This document shows, piece by piece, positions 8,090 to 16,761 of a stretch of DNA of 34,482 bases. A model generated the notes under the pieces. That model ran no database searches. It saw only the letters and a program-made list of their open reading frames with translations, and had not been told where the DNA came from. The stretch is from CAVWDI01 sp046259385 (GTDB lineage Bacteria > Chloroflexota > Anaerolineae > Anaerolineales > UBA4823), in NCBI GenBank assembly GCA_046259385.1, contig JBJYWI010000061.1, positions 1-34,482 on the forward strand. Reading direction: 5' to 3'. The position numbers and the translations under genes are program-made. The stretch's first letter is position 1. Each line of letters begins with the position of its first letter.

Positions 8090-8758
8090 TTAAGCTGGCT
8101 CTAAACAGGCGGCAGTATCGTTTGCAGGATTGTTGACCAACCTGGAAACAGGATATGCCGTCATCTTTTCTGAGGCGTAAGGAATCAATATCGATTTCAA
8201 CTCACATGGATCCCCTTCATCTGGGTTTAACCACATCATGTATCTTTCCTCTGGAAGTATTACTGGCATTCTATTGTGGATTTCACTGAGTAATTTGTTC
8301 GGTTCTGTGGTAATAATGGTGCATGAGCGTACTTCGGAGCCATTCCCGTTGTGCCAGATTTCCCACAAACCTGCCATACCAAAGGGACTGCTGGATTTGA
8401 GTTTTACATACATGGGGATCTTCGTTTTTGTGGTGGGTTCACGCTTCCATTCGTAAAAACCATCTGCAAGAACCAGGCAGCGCCTTCTCCGGAAAGCAGC
8501 TTTGAAGGAAGATTTCTGGTCAACTGTCTCTGCCCTGGCGTTAATCATCCGGTTCCCGATTTTTGGATCTTTTGCCCAGGATGGTATCAGACCCCAGATG
8601 AAAAAATCGAGCCTGTTCTCCCCGTCATTAGGAACCACAGCAACTGGCTGGCCAGGTGCCACGTTGTAACGGGGTTCTAAGTTATCCGGCACATTCAGCC
8701 ACGGGAACATTTTTTTTAATTGGGTAGGATCTGCATTAAGTGAAAATCGACCGCACAT
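8090..8758 (-). CDS. SRAP domain protein (YedK/HMCES-like abasic-site shield)
   Basis: SRAP proteins form a covalent thiazolidine link with abasic sites in single-stranded DNA through Cys2, protecting them during replication. The 222 residues begin 'MCGRFSLNAD', so Cys2 is exposed once the initiator Met is removed. Other conserved elements are 'PRYNVAPGQPV' (29-39), 'WGLIPSWAKD', 'MINARAETV' with N73, 'CLVLADGFYEWKR' with E103, and 'IHNRMPVIL' with H161. Length and all active-site residues fit a full functional protein. The start is fixed by the required Cys2. It is the first gene of the minus-strand run and diverges from the ferritin-like gene across a palindrome-rich region. No typical LexA box was recognised, although the family is often SOS-associated. 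Confidence 0.95.
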   Translation of the reverse strand: MCGRFSLNADPTQLKKMFPWLNVPDNLEPRYNVAPGQPVAVVPNDGENRLDFFIWGLIPSWAKDPKIGNRMINARAETVDQKSSFKAAFRRRRCLVLADGFYEWKREPTTKTKIPMYVKLKSSSPFGMAGLWEIWHNGNGSEVRSCTIITTEPNKLLSEIHNRMPVILPEERYMMWLNPDEGDPCELKSILIPYASEKMTAYPVSRLVNNPANDTAACLEPA

Positions 8759-8796
8759 CGCTGTATTTTAACCTCTATGAAGAATTTATTCGTTTA

Positions 8797-8828
8797 GCAA
8801 TTCTGAGAATACATTCTAACAGAATTGC
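8797..8828. promoter_or_regulatory. Nested palindrome in the SRAP/ferritin divergent region
   Basis: Outer arms GCAATTCTG (8797-8805) and CAGAATTGC (8820-8828) are perfect 9-bp reverse complements. Between them lies a second perfect palindrome, AGAAT-AC-ATTCT (8806-8817). A related GAAT-TT-ATTC element is at 8782-8791. The location, 39 bp from the SRAP start and about 145 bp from the ferritin start, suggests a protein-binding operator. A cognate regulator (metal, oxidative-stress or SOS type) cannot be assigned from the sequence. Confidence 0.5.
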
Positions 8829-8959
8829 AGTTGATAAATGAAAGGAGAGCAGGTAATTCAATAAGCAACTGAATAATGCTCAGAAATTTCCCGTTAATAG
8901 GGAGCCTGCAGGTGTTGGATCGTTTATAATAAATTCTTGACAATAAATCCTTTCATAGC

Positions 8960-8964
8960 GGAGG
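8960..8964 (+). promoter_or_regulatory. Ribosome-binding site fixing the ferritin start
   Basis: GGAGG lies 8 nt before the ATG at 8973. It rules against the in-frame TTG at 8937, which would add 12 residues and has no such site. A TATAAT hexamer at 8925-8930 may be the -10 box of the promoter, though no clear -35 is present. Confidence 0.7.
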
Positions 8965-8972
8965 CAATAAAT

Positions 8973-9470
8973 ATGCAAGAAAAGAGCATTGAATTATTAA
9001 ATAAAGCCGTTGCGGATGAGCTGAGCGCTGTTCACCAGTATATGTATTTTCACTTTCACTGTGATGACCAGGGATATGACCTTCTTGCCGGGTTGTTTAA
9101 GAAGACGGCTATAGAAGAGATGGGTCACGTTGAACGCTGCGCAGAAAGGATTCTCTTCCTCGGTGGTGATGTTGAAATGGTTACTTCAGTGGAAGTTCAG
9201 AAGATCCACGATGTACGCGAAATGCTTGCCCTGTCGAAACAGATGGAAGTTGACAGCATCGGCGAATACAACATCTGGGCAAATGAATCAAGTGACAATA
9301 ACGATTCAGGAACCAGGCAGGTGTTCGAAGGTTTGGTGCTGGATGAGGAAAGGCATTCTGATCAATACGATGTCGAGATGGTAAACATCGATAAATTCGG
9401 CGATGGTTACCTGGCATTGCAGTCAATCGAGAGAAGCAAGAATATATCCGGAGGTGCAGCAGAGGGTTGA
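8973..9470 (+). CDS. Ferritin-like / bacterioferritin-type diiron protein
   Basis: A 165-residue four-helix protein expected to oxidise and store iron or to detoxify peroxide with iron in the cytoplasm. All diiron ligands of the bacterioferritin pattern are present: E16 in 'ADELSAVHQY', E49 and H52 in 'EEMGHVERCAERILFLGG', E98 in 'SIGEYN', and E125 and H128 in 'LDEERHSDQY'. Length and motif spacing fit bacterioferritin (about 155-160 residues) better than Dps. I did not try to place a haem-ligand methionine, so haem binding is undecided. The gene stands alone on the + strand, divergent from SRAP and convergent with the LCP gene (22 bp between stops). The nested palindrome upstream would fit iron- or stress-responsive control, but this is inference. 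Confidence 0.88.
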   Translation: MQEKSIELLNKAVADELSAVHQYMYFHFHCDDQGYDLLAGLFKKTAIEEMGHVERCAERILFLGGDVEMVTSVEVQKIHDVREMLALSKQMEVDSIGEYNIWANESSDNNDSGTRQVFEGLVLDEERHSDQYDVEMVNIDKFGDGYLALQSIERSKNISGGAAEG

Positions 9471-9492
9471 TTTCTAACCTGTTAAACCGTAG

Positions 9493-10935
9493 TCATGGCA
9501 GGGTATTCCCTGCAGCCCAATCAGAGCCCAGGTACACTTCAACGTCAACCTGACTGGTGGGATTGAATTGGCTGCGGATATTATTGCTTTTAATCCCCAT
9601 CAACTCGACAAAATATTGGAGGGAATGCGGGTTGCCGGTGTAATCAATTATCACAGTCGCTCCGTATGGTTCTCCGGAAGGCGCAACTTGGATAATGTTC
9701 ATTCCCTGTTCCCGTAAAAAAGCTTCGGTTCGGTTTAAGATGTCCGGGTTTCCGCTGCCGTCATAGAGGGCAACTCTGGCGCTTTCAGCTTGCATTCGCT
9801 CCTGGGTGTTGCCGGGTGTTTCGGGACCAAGCCCGAAGGTTGTAAAGATTTTATCTCGCAGAAGTTGGATTTTATCTTTCAGCGGAATAAGAATACTCAA
9901 ACCATCGGGAGATGTGCCGAATAAAACGTAGTTCTTATCGATAATGCCTTTCTGAATATGATCCTGTGGGACGTTCTGGGCGAGTAGAGCAAGTTTTATC
10001 ACCTCATCCAGGGAGAGGTTTGTGTTTACACCTGAGATGATTTCGTTGTAAAGAGAGGGGGCGTTTTTTATTAATGTGGGGAGCAGTTCCAAGTTCAAAA
10101 TCTGATCACGGATTGCCAGGATGACCTGCTGCTGGCGAAAGGCGCGGTCGAAATCGCCGCCTTCGGTGTAACGGGCGCGGGCATATGCCAATGCCCACTC
10201 TCCTGGCAAACGCTGAACACCGGGTTGAAGGGTTTTCTTGGTCTTGAACCCGCTGCCGAGTAGATCAACGGTTATCTTTTCCGGCACATCAATTTTTACT
10301 CCACCTATTTCATCAATAAAACGGATAAATGCGTCAAAATCAATCTGGGCGTAATAATTAATCGGCACTCCAAGCAACTGCTCGACGGTTTTCACCGCAA
10401 GACCCGGACCGCCACCGGGCAGGTTGTATGCTTCTCCCAGATAATGTGCGGTGTTGATTTTTCCGTGCTGGAAGCCGGGAATGGCAGCCCAAAGATCACG
10501 CGGGATGGAGAGCATACCACCTGAATTGGTTAGCGGGTCAAGCGTCACCAGGATCATCGTGTCGCTCCGGGAAGGCCCTTCATCTGCTGCCCAATCTCGG
10601 TAGTCTAGGCCGAGCAGCAAAATTGTTACCCGACCAGCACCATCCCAGGGATTGAGCGAAGGCTCAATTTCAACCTGACCGACGCCGGAGGTCTCCTCCG
10701 ATATAACAGGATTGCCCTGTTCATCAAGAACAATTTCTCCAGTTTGCTCCGTGATGCTTGGCGCATTCAATGGATTTTGATCTGAAAATATAATCACAAG
10801 TTCACGGATAAAAATAAAAGAGATTAACCCTGCCACACATGCGATAGACAAGATCGCAATTGGGAGGGTAATATAGACCGCTTTGTTGGGTGGATTAATA
10901 TTATTAGTCTGGTTTAGATCGTTCTTTATAGACAT
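9493..10935 (-). CDS. LytR-CpsA-Psr (LCP) family glycopolymer transferase
   Basis: LCP proteins attach undecaprenyl-pyrophosphate-linked glycopolymers to the cell wall or other surface acceptors, acting outside the membrane. The 480 residues have a short cytoplasmic N-terminus and one membrane helix at about 20-50. The LCP catalytic domain spans about 100-300: 'ILLLGLDYRD', 'RSDTMILVTL', 'LSIPRDLWA', and an Arg-rich 'YARARYTEGGDFDRAFRQQQVI'. A LytR_C domain follows at about 385-478 ('ARVALYDGSGNPDI'). The conserved Arg/Asp residues used in pyrophosphate and metal binding are present. It lies 77 bp downstream of the TPR gene on the same strand, so the two may be co-transcribed. Its presence fits the glycan genes at the other end of the window, although Chloroflexi envelopes are unusual and the acceptor is unknown. 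Confidence 0.92.
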   Translation of the reverse strand: MSIKNDLNQTNNINPPNKAVYITLPIAILSIACVAGLISFIFIRELVIIFSDQNPLNAPSITEQTGEIVLDEQGNPVISEETSGVGQVEIEPSLNPWDGAGRVTILLLGLDYRDWAADEGPSRSDTMILVTLDPLTNSGGMLSIPRDLWAAIPGFQHGKINTAHYLGEAYNLPGGGPGLAVKTVEQLLGVPINYYAQIDFDAFIRFIDEIGGVKIDVPEKITVDLLGSGFKTKKTLQPGVQRLPGEWALAYARARYTEGGDFDRAFRQQQVILAIRDQILNLELLPTLIKNAPSLYNEIISGVNTNLSLDEVIKLALLAQNVPQDHIQKGIIDKNYVLFGTSPDGLSILIPLKDKIQLLRDKIFTTFGLGPETPGNTQERMQAESARVALYDGSGNPDILNRTEAFLREQGMNIIQVAPSGEPYGATVIIDYTGNPHSLQYFVELMGIKSNNIRSQFNPTSQVDVEVYLGSDWAAGNTLP

Positions 10936-11012
10936 ATCCAGGTCAATCCGTGTTTGTAACTGGTAATCCGGAATTTCCGCTCAAGCATTTAGATGTAGGC
11001 TAACCCTTTTCA

Positions 11013-12248
11013 TTATGGGGAGGTATTATCCCCTGTGGGCGGCGGAGCTTCGGTTGTTGCAGGGATCTCCGTCGTTGGCGGCAACTCCGTAGTGGGGGGC
11101 GGTTCAGTAGTCGGAGGCTGTCCCTGGGTAGGAGTTGGAGTCGCACTTGGGGGCACCGGTTGGGTATTGGTGGGCGTCTGTGTTATTACCGGCAGTGTCC
11201 AGGTGGGGGTTGACGTTGCAGTGATCGTTCCGGTGCTGACGCTGGTTGGAGTAGGTGGTGAACATTTTAAAGCCGCCTGTTCAGCCAGTGACTGTACGGT
11301 TTCATCCGGGCGAATATTAAGCGCCAGTTCAAATTGTTCCTGGGCTGCACACCAGTCGCCGTGGCTGGACAGTAAGTTACCAAATTGAATCAATGCAACC
11401 CGGTAGCGTTCTGTGGCTGTCCACCCGGAGCCATCGGAGAGATATGGCGCGGATGCTGCCACCTGGCTGAAGTAATAAACAGCCTGCTCCGGGTGCACTT
11501 CCCAGAAACTCAAGCCAACTAAATATAAACGGGCCCATTCCATGGCAGAGCTTGCTTCGGAATCCAGAGGACCGAATTTTTCAGCGACCCCCAGATCGTA
11601 AATACCGCCTTCAAGATCACCTTGATTGATAATCTTTGAAACACCACGGTTCCTTAGGGAGACATAGAGCATACCATCGACTTTCGCGACCTGGAAGTTT
11701 ATATCCGCTTTTCTTAACGCAAGCAGGGTGTCGATTGTGCCTGTCCAATCCAGATTACTTATAAGTGAAATTGCATGATTAAAGATTTCTTCAACCGGGC
11801 GTGGATCTGTGGTAGGCGTAGGGGTAATCTCGATAGATTCAGGAATTGGGGTTGCGGTCGTATATACGATTGCCATTGTCTGAGAAATTTTCTCAGTGAT
11901 ACCCGGATAATCAGGATTCTGAGCCAGGACATATTCAAATCTCTGGAGCGCGAGTTCATATTCCCCGACTTCAAAATTCTGAACTCCCAGTCGAAATTGT
12001 TCTTCGACAGCCTGTTTTGATTGATTAGCGGAATTCTGTTGGTTGTAACTGTTGCCCGAATAGTACCCTGCAACTGCCCCGACGCTGACGAAAAAAGTCA
12101 GAACGAGTATGGCTGATATCCCCCAAACCCAGACTGGTATCCTGGCTAAAGGGAATTTTGAGACGGCTCCAGGTTTAACAGCAACTGGATTTGTATCACC
12201 TTTTAATACGTCAATGGGTTGCGTTTCCCCATTTTTTTGGATATTCAT
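11013..12248 (-). CDS. Membrane-anchored TPR protein with Pro/Thr-rich C-terminal tail
   Basis: A 411-residue protein of unknown exact function. The first 37 residues are polar and cytoplasmic, and a single helix (about 38-62) places the rest outside. A TPR-like helical pair is clear at about 84-117 ('GVQNFEVGEYELALQRFEYVLAQNPDYPG'). Further helical repeats occur at about 150-330, for example 'GDWCAAQEQFELALNIRPDE'. The last 80 residues are low-complexity Pro/Thr/Ser, ending in four tandem six-residue repeats. Such tails are often O-glycosylated or span the cell wall. It is transcribed just ahead of the LCP gene and follows the rpoC terminator. It may scaffold the envelope machinery, but this is only inferred from its architecture. 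Confidence 0.75.
   Translation of the reverse strand: MNIQKNGETQPIDVLKGDTNPVAVKPGAVSKFPLARIPVWVWGISAILVLTFFVSVGAVAGYYSGNSYNQQNSANQSKQAVEEQFRLGVQNFEVGEYELALQRFEYVLAQNPDYPGITEKISQTMAIVYTTATPIPESIEITPTPTTDPRPVEEIFNHAISLISNLDWTGTIDTLLALRKADINFQVAKVDGMLYVSLRNRGVSKIINQGDLEGGIYDLGVAEKFGPLDSEASSAMEWARLYLVGLSFWEVHPEQAVYYFSQVAASAPYLSDGSGWTATERYRVALIQFGNLLSSHGDWCAAQEQFELALNIRPDETVQSLAEQAALKCSPPTPTSVSTGTITATSTPTWTLPVITQTPTNTQPVPPSATPTPTQGQPPTTEPPPTTELPPTTEIPATTEAPPPTGDNTSP
11046..11117 (-). repeat. Four tandem 18-bp units coding for PPTTEx repeats
   Basis: On the minus strand, residues 378-401 of the TPR protein read PPTTEP, PPTTEL, PPTTEI, PATTEA. The DNA units are imperfect copies of an 18-bp sequence, so copy number could vary between strains. 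Confidence 0.8.
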
Positions 12249-12290
12249 GTCTTATATGACAGAATTGCCGTAAATATAATTCCTGGCAGG

Positions 12291-12338
12291 GAAAAGGGCT
12301 GTCTGAGTCAATTCTTATCTAACACAAGACAGCCCTTT
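12291..12338 (-). terminator. Intrinsic terminator downstream of rpoC
   Basis: A perfect 12-bp stem, AAAGGGCTGTCT pairing with AGACAGCCCTTT (plus-strand arms 12293-12304 and 12327-12338), has a 22-nt loop. On the minus strand the second arm runs into TTTT. It begins about 20 bp past the rpoC stop and ends about 43 bp before the TPR gene, so it should isolate rpoC from the genes downstream. Confidence 0.75.
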
Positions 12339-12357
12339 GCTTGTTTACCTATTCCGA

Positions 12358-15300
12358 TTAATCGGCTACGCTCAGCTCCACATCAGTGACATCCTGCTCG
12401 ACCTGTTCCTGATCCGGGCTATCTGCAAGAGGTAAATCATCTAATTCATCCACACCCTGTTCCATGGCAACGCGGCCTTTCTCAAAACCGGTACCGGCAG
12501 GTATCAGTTTACCGATGATAACGTTTTCTTTTAATCCATACAGTAAATCTTCTGATCCGGCGATGGCTGCATTTGCAAGCACTTTGATGGTGTGTTGGAA
12601 CGATGAGGCCGATAAGAAGGATTCCGTCTCCAAGGATGCCTTGGTTATGCCTAAAAGTATCTCAATAAATTTTGCCGGTTGTTTACCATCAACCAGCAGA
12701 TGGTCATTTTCCCTGCGCAACTCAAGGTAATCAACCAAATCTCCGGGGAGGAAATTGGCATCCCCCGGTCGAGTTACCTGGACTTTCGACAGCATTTTAC
12801 GGATAATCACTTCAAAGTGTTTATCGTTGATATTCTGACCTTGCGAGCGGTAGACTTTCTGCACCTCGGAAAGTAGATATATCTGACAAGCGTGCCTGCC
12901 CTGAATACGCAATATGCGGTGTGGGTTTAACGAGCCTTCGGTAATCGCCTGGCCAGCTTCGATATGGTCACCATCGTTTATTAACAGCCTTGCAGTGGAT
13001 GGAATTTCATACTCAACTTCCTCATGATCCTCGTACGATACGATAATCTTATCGCCCAATTTGCTCTTTTCACTATTCGCGTCTGAAACTTCAACCCGAA
13101 CCCTGCCAGCGTTCTGGGCTGATATCGTGGCATCCTCATCTAAGTAAGCCAGCGTATCGCCCTTTTCAACTTCGGTGCCATCATCAACTGCAATCGTCCA
13201 GCCCTCTACCAGGTCGTACTCATCGCTGATCAATTCGCTATGTTCGACTTTGGCAATGCGTAAATCGCTGTATCTATCTGACTGCGTGACATAGACAATA
13301 CCGCCAATCTCTGATACGACCGCTTCTCCTTTAGGTGCTTTACGGGCTTCAAACAATTCTTCAACCCTTGGGAGACCGGTAGTGATGTCCCCTCCAGCAG
13401 CGACACCGCCGGTATGGAAAGTCCGCAGGGTCAACTGCGTTCCTGGCTCACCGATGGATTGGGCGGCGACGATACCTACCGCAGCGCCAATATCGACTAA
13501 ATCTCCTCTGCCTAAATCCATGCCGTAGCACATCGCACATATTCCATGAGACAGCTCGCAGGTCAGAGGTGATCTGACCTTCACTATGTCTACGTTTGAA
13601 TTCGCAATCTTCCTTACCAGTCTGTGTTCAAGCAGTTGGTTTTCGTCAGCGAGCAGTTCTCCGGTTTCAGGATCAACCACTTTCTCTGCTGTGGAGCGTC
13701 CAAAAAGCCGGCTGCTGAATGATTGACCGGCTATATCGTCCGATCGATCGATGATAATACCCTCAGCAGTGCCGCAGTCAACCTCATTTACGATGATGTC
13801 CTGAGCGACATCCACAAGCCGTCTTGTGAGGTAACCGGCGTCGGCAGTCCGCAACGCGGTATCCGCAAGCCCCTTGCGAGCACCGTGAGTGGAAATAAAG
13901 TATTCAAGCGCTGTTAGACCTTCACGGAAATTAGATCGGATGGGAAGTGGGATAATCCTGCCTGACGGGTCCGCCATTAGCCCTCTCATTCCGGCAAGCT
14001 GGGAGATCGGTCCAAAACCACCCTTCGTTGCACCGGATATCGCCTGGGCGGAAAGGTTACCATCCGGATCCATCGAATTTCTTACTTCCTGGGCGACCCG
14101 GGTTGTGGTCTCCTGCCAGATCTCAATGACGCGCTCATTCTGTTCCTGTTCGGTCAACAATCCCCGCCGGAAATCCCGCATGACCGATTCAGCATCCTGG
14201 AGAGCTGTGTTGATGATCTCCTTTTTGGTCTCGGGGATAGTAATATCTGAGACAGCAAGAGAATACCCTGAAATGGTAGCAAACTTAAAGCCGATGTCTT
14301 TAATCAGGTCAGCGACTTCAGGTGTACGGTCCTCGCCGCAAATTTCATAAAGATCAGCGATTAATTCTTTTATCCCATTCTTATCGAGCGTACTATTTAC
14401 AAACTGGATTTCCTCAGGTAATACGAGATTGAACAGTACCCGACCGACAGTTGTTTCCAGAATTACCCGTTCTGCTTCTGAAAGACGTTCTCCGTCCTTG
14501 TCGTACCATGTTGAGACACTAACTTTTATGTCGGCGTGGATATCAACAATCTCGAGGTTGTATGCTAATTCAACTTCATTCAGGTTTGAAAAGACACGAC
14601 CATCCCCCTTGTGATCCTTGTTGTCTGTTTTGGTCAGGTAATAAACTCCCAGAACCATGTCTTTGGAAGGGCTGATGATTGGTTCACCATCTGCAGGTTT
14701 AAGCAGATTTCTAGAAGAAAGCATATACTGCCTGGCTTCGGCCACCGCTTTTTCTGATAGAGGTACATGGACAGCCATCTGATCTCCATCGAAGTCTGCG
14801 TTGAAAGCGGTGGTTACAAGCGGGTGCAATTGAATTGCGCTTCCTTCTATAAGAACAGGTTCAAACGCCTGAATGCCAAGACGGTGAAGTGTAGGAGCAC
14901 GGTTCAGTAAAACTGGTCGTTCCGTAATAACTTCTTCCAGCACCTCCCAGACTTCCGGTCGATTTCGCTCGATGAACCTCTTGGCGCCTTTTACATTGGC
15001 GGCATAATTATGTGCAACAAGGCGGGAAATGACAAATGGTCGGTAGAGCTCCAGAGCCATCGTTTTTGGCAACCCGCACTGGTAGAGTTTTAAAGTCGGT
15101 CCGACCACGATTACGGAGCGTCCGGAATAATCGACGCGTTTGCCGAGCAAGTTTCTCCTGAAACGGCCTTTTTTACCTTTGAGCATATCGCTGAGGGATT
15201 TTAATTCCCGTCTTCCGCGGCGTGAAAGCGCTTTGCCGCGCTGGGAATTGTCAATCAGGGAATCGACCGCTTCCTGTAGCATCCTCTTTTCGTTGCGTAC

Positions 15301-16674
15301 AATCACATCTGGAGCGCCGAGCTCCAGGAGACGTTTGAGACGGTTATTGCGATTGATAACCCGGCGGTAAAGATCGTTTAGATCTGATGTGGCGAAACGA
15401 CCGCCATCGAGCTGTACCATCGGCCTTAGGTCAGGAGGGATAACCGGCAGAACTGTCAGAACCATCCACTCGGGTTTATTGCCAGACCTTCGGAAGGCTT
15501 CAACAACTTTTAAACGTTTGGTTGCTTTCTTACGCTTTTGTTTACTGCGGGAAGTGCGGACCTCGTTCCATAATTCCTCTGCTAGCTTGTCAAGGTCAAG
15601 ACGGCGCAGGATGTCATAGAACGCTTCAGCCCCCATGTCAGCCCGGAAAACTTGCCCCCAGCGTGATCGCAATTCTCGGTAACGGCTCTCCCCCATGAAT
15701 GACATTGGTTGCAGTTCCAACAATTCGCTTCGCAGACGGGTGTTTTCCTCTCTGGTGATTGCAGATTGGTCTTCAAGCTGAACCCGCAATTCTTCCATAT
15801 TCAAATCGGATTCAGCTTTCAATTCCTCTTTTTGTATCCGTAATACTTCGGATTCTTTTTCTTTTTCAACCTTTAATTCTTTCTCGAGAGATTCAAGTTG
15901 TTTCTTGACATATTTTTGAACTTCGCTGATATGTTTATTCTTTATCGTCTCTCCCGCCTTGACGATGACTTTATCCGAATTTGGAAAATGAATTTCGGAG
16001 CGTGCATTTTCATTGATAGATTCGGATAGATTGTTCTCCAGTCTTTGACCGGCTTTCATCACCGGGTCAAGTTTCTCTGCGATTTTTTCCTCATACTGAG
16101 TTTCAATTTGAGAGATTTTTTCTGTTATTTCAGCTATTTGTTGGTCGCGGAGGGCTTTAATTTCTGCAATTCGGGCATTAATCTTTGTGGCTTGCTCCCT
16201 TTCAACAGCCGCGATCTGTTCATCAAGCCGGTTAAGGGCTTTCTGACGGGCTTCTTCATCGACAAAAGTAACAATATACTGGGCGAAATATAAAACCCGG
16301 TCCAGATTGCGGCGTGAAATATCCAGCAGCAGACCCAGGTAAGAGGGTATCCGGCGGGTGTACCAGACATGGGCTACCGGAGCCGAGAGATCAATATGCC
16401 CCATTCGTTCGCGGCGGACTGAAGAACGGGTAACTTCTACTCCGCATTTGTCGCAGACAATGCCCTTGTAGCGGATATTTTTGTATTTCCCGCAGTAACA
16501 CTGCCAATCCCTGGTAGGTCCAAATATGGCTTCACAGAACAATCCATCTTTCTCCGGCCTGAGACGTCGGTAGTTTATTGTCTCTGGTTTTTGAACCTCA
16601 CCATAAGACCAGCTGCGAATCGTTTCTGGAGATGCTAGGCTCACTCGTAATGCTGTTAATCCCTTGGTTTCCAC
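12358..16674 (-). CDS. rpoC: DNA-directed RNA polymerase subunit beta'
   Basis: The largest catalytic subunit of RNA polymerase, 1438 residues (E. coli has 1407). The first zinc site uses C59, C61, C74 and C77. The catalytic magnesium motif 'NADFDGDQMAV' (625-635) supplies D627, D629 and D631. The second zinc cluster ('VDCGTAEG', 'SPLTCELSHGICAMCYG') has all four cysteines. The trigger-loop region 'AAQSIGEPGTQLTLRTFHTGG' is intact. Residues about 140-320 form a long charged coiled-coil insertion (Glu/Lys/Gln-rich) interrupted by a short 'SDKVIVKAGETI' segment, between the zipper region and the clamp. The start is GTG at 16674, supported by AGGAGG at 16684-16689. It stands alone with its own promoter and terminator; rpoB is not upstream, unlike the usual rpoBC order. 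Confidence 0.98.
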   Translation of the reverse strand: METKGLTALRVSLASPETIRSWSYGEVQKPETINYRRLRPEKDGLFCEAIFGPTRDWQCYCGKYKNIRYKGIVCDKCGVEVTRSSVRRERMGHIDLSAPVAHVWYTRRIPSYLGLLLDISRRNLDRVLYFAQYIVTFVDEEARQKALNRLDEQIAAVEREQATKINARIAEIKALRDQQIAEITEKISQIETQYEEKIAEKLDPVMKAGQRLENNLSESINENARSEIHFPNSDKVIVKAGETIKNKHISEVQKYVKKQLESLEKELKVEKEKESEVLRIQKEELKAESDLNMEELRVQLEDQSAITREENTRLRSELLELQPMSFMGESRYRELRSRWGQVFRADMGAEAFYDILRRLDLDKLAEELWNEVRTSRSKQKRKKATKRLKVVEAFRRSGNKPEWMVLTVLPVIPPDLRPMVQLDGGRFATSDLNDLYRRVINRNNRLKRLLELGAPDVIVRNEKRMLQEAVDSLIDNSQRGKALSRRGRRELKSLSDMLKGKKGRFRRNLLGKRVDYSGRSVIVVGPTLKLYQCGLPKTMALELYRPFVISRLVAHNYAANVKGAKRFIERNRPEVWEVLEEVITERPVLLNRAPTLHRLGIQAFEPVLIEGSAIQLHPLVTTAFNADFDGDQMAVHVPLSEKAVAEARQYMLSSRNLLKPADGEPIISPSKDMVLGVYYLTKTDNKDHKGDGRVFSNLNEVELAYNLEIVDIHADIKVSVSTWYDKDGERLSEAERVILETTVGRVLFNLVLPEEIQFVNSTLDKNGIKELIADLYEICGEDRTPEVADLIKDIGFKFATISGYSLAVSDITIPETKKEIINTALQDAESVMRDFRRGLLTEQEQNERVIEIWQETTTRVAQEVRNSMDPDGNLSAQAISGATKGGFGPISQLAGMRGLMADPSGRIIPLPIRSNFREGLTALEYFISTHGARKGLADTALRTADAGYLTRRLVDVAQDIIVNEVDCGTAEGIIIDRSDDIAGQSFSSRLFGRSTAEKVVDPETGELLADENQLLEHRLVRKIANSNVDIVKVRSPLTCELSHGICAMCYGMDLGRGDLVDIGAAVGIVAAQSIGEPGTQLTLRTFHTGGVAAGGDITTGLPRVEELFEARKAPKGEAVVSEIGGIVYVTQSDRYSDLRIAKVEHSELISDEYDLVEGWTIAVDDGTEVEKGDTLAYLDEDATISAQNAGRVRVEVSDANSEKSKLGDKIIVSYEDHEEVEYEIPSTARLLINDGDHIEAGQAITEGSLNPHRILRIQGRHACQIYLLSEVQKVYRSQGQNINDKHFEVIIRKMLSKVQVTRPGDANFLPGDLVDYLELRRENDHLLVDGKQPAKFIEILLGITKASLETESFLSASSFQHTIKVLANAAIAGSEDLLYGLKENVIIGKLIPAGTGFEKGRVAMEQGVDELDDLPLADSPDQEQVEQDVTDVELSVAD

Positions 16675-16683
16675 TTAAAACTG

Positions 16684-16689
16684 CCTCCT
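16684..16689 (-). promoter_or_regulatory. Ribosome-binding site for the rpoC GTG start
   Basis: AGGAGG on the minus strand, 9 nt before GTG. It confirms the non-ATG start of rpoC. Confidence 0.8.
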
Positions 16690-16730
16690 GAGATTGAATT
16701 TAAACAAATTTTTCCCCGTAACAGAAATGT

Positions 16731-16761
16731 ATTCCCCGGGAATAGGGCAGGATATTCCTGC
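16731..16761. promoter_or_regulatory. Two adjacent palindromes in the rpoC leader
   Basis: ATTCCC-C-GGGAAT (16731-16743) is followed at once by GCAGGA-TAT-TCCTGC (16747-16761). Both lie in the untranslated leader, 57-87 bp before the rpoC start. The short spacers (1 and 3 nt) suit protein-binding sites better than RNA hairpins. The remainder of the 311-bp gap 16675-16985 holds the promoter at 16922-16951 and a 6-bp inverted repeat (16853-16858 with 16879-16884). Confidence 0.4.

Noticed and set aside
8937..8972. TTG-initiated 12-residue extension of the ferritin-like protein
   Set aside because: The ATG at 8973 has a GGAGG site 8 nt upstream, the extension has none, and family alignments begin at the later methionine.
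9498..9513. GCAGGG / CCCTGC hairpin at the ferritin/LCP junction
   Set aside because: The stem is only 6 bp, is inside the 3' coding end of the LCP gene, and has no T-tract in either direction.
10969..10979. Palindrome CGGAA-T-TTCCG between the TPR and LCP genes
   Set aside because: It is short, has no nearby promoter elements and no T-run; it could be chance.
11035..11388. Open frame on the plus strand encoding a Gly/Val-rich peptide
   Set aside because: It is the antisense of the Pro/Thr-rich tail of the TPR gene; its composition simply mirrors the repeats.
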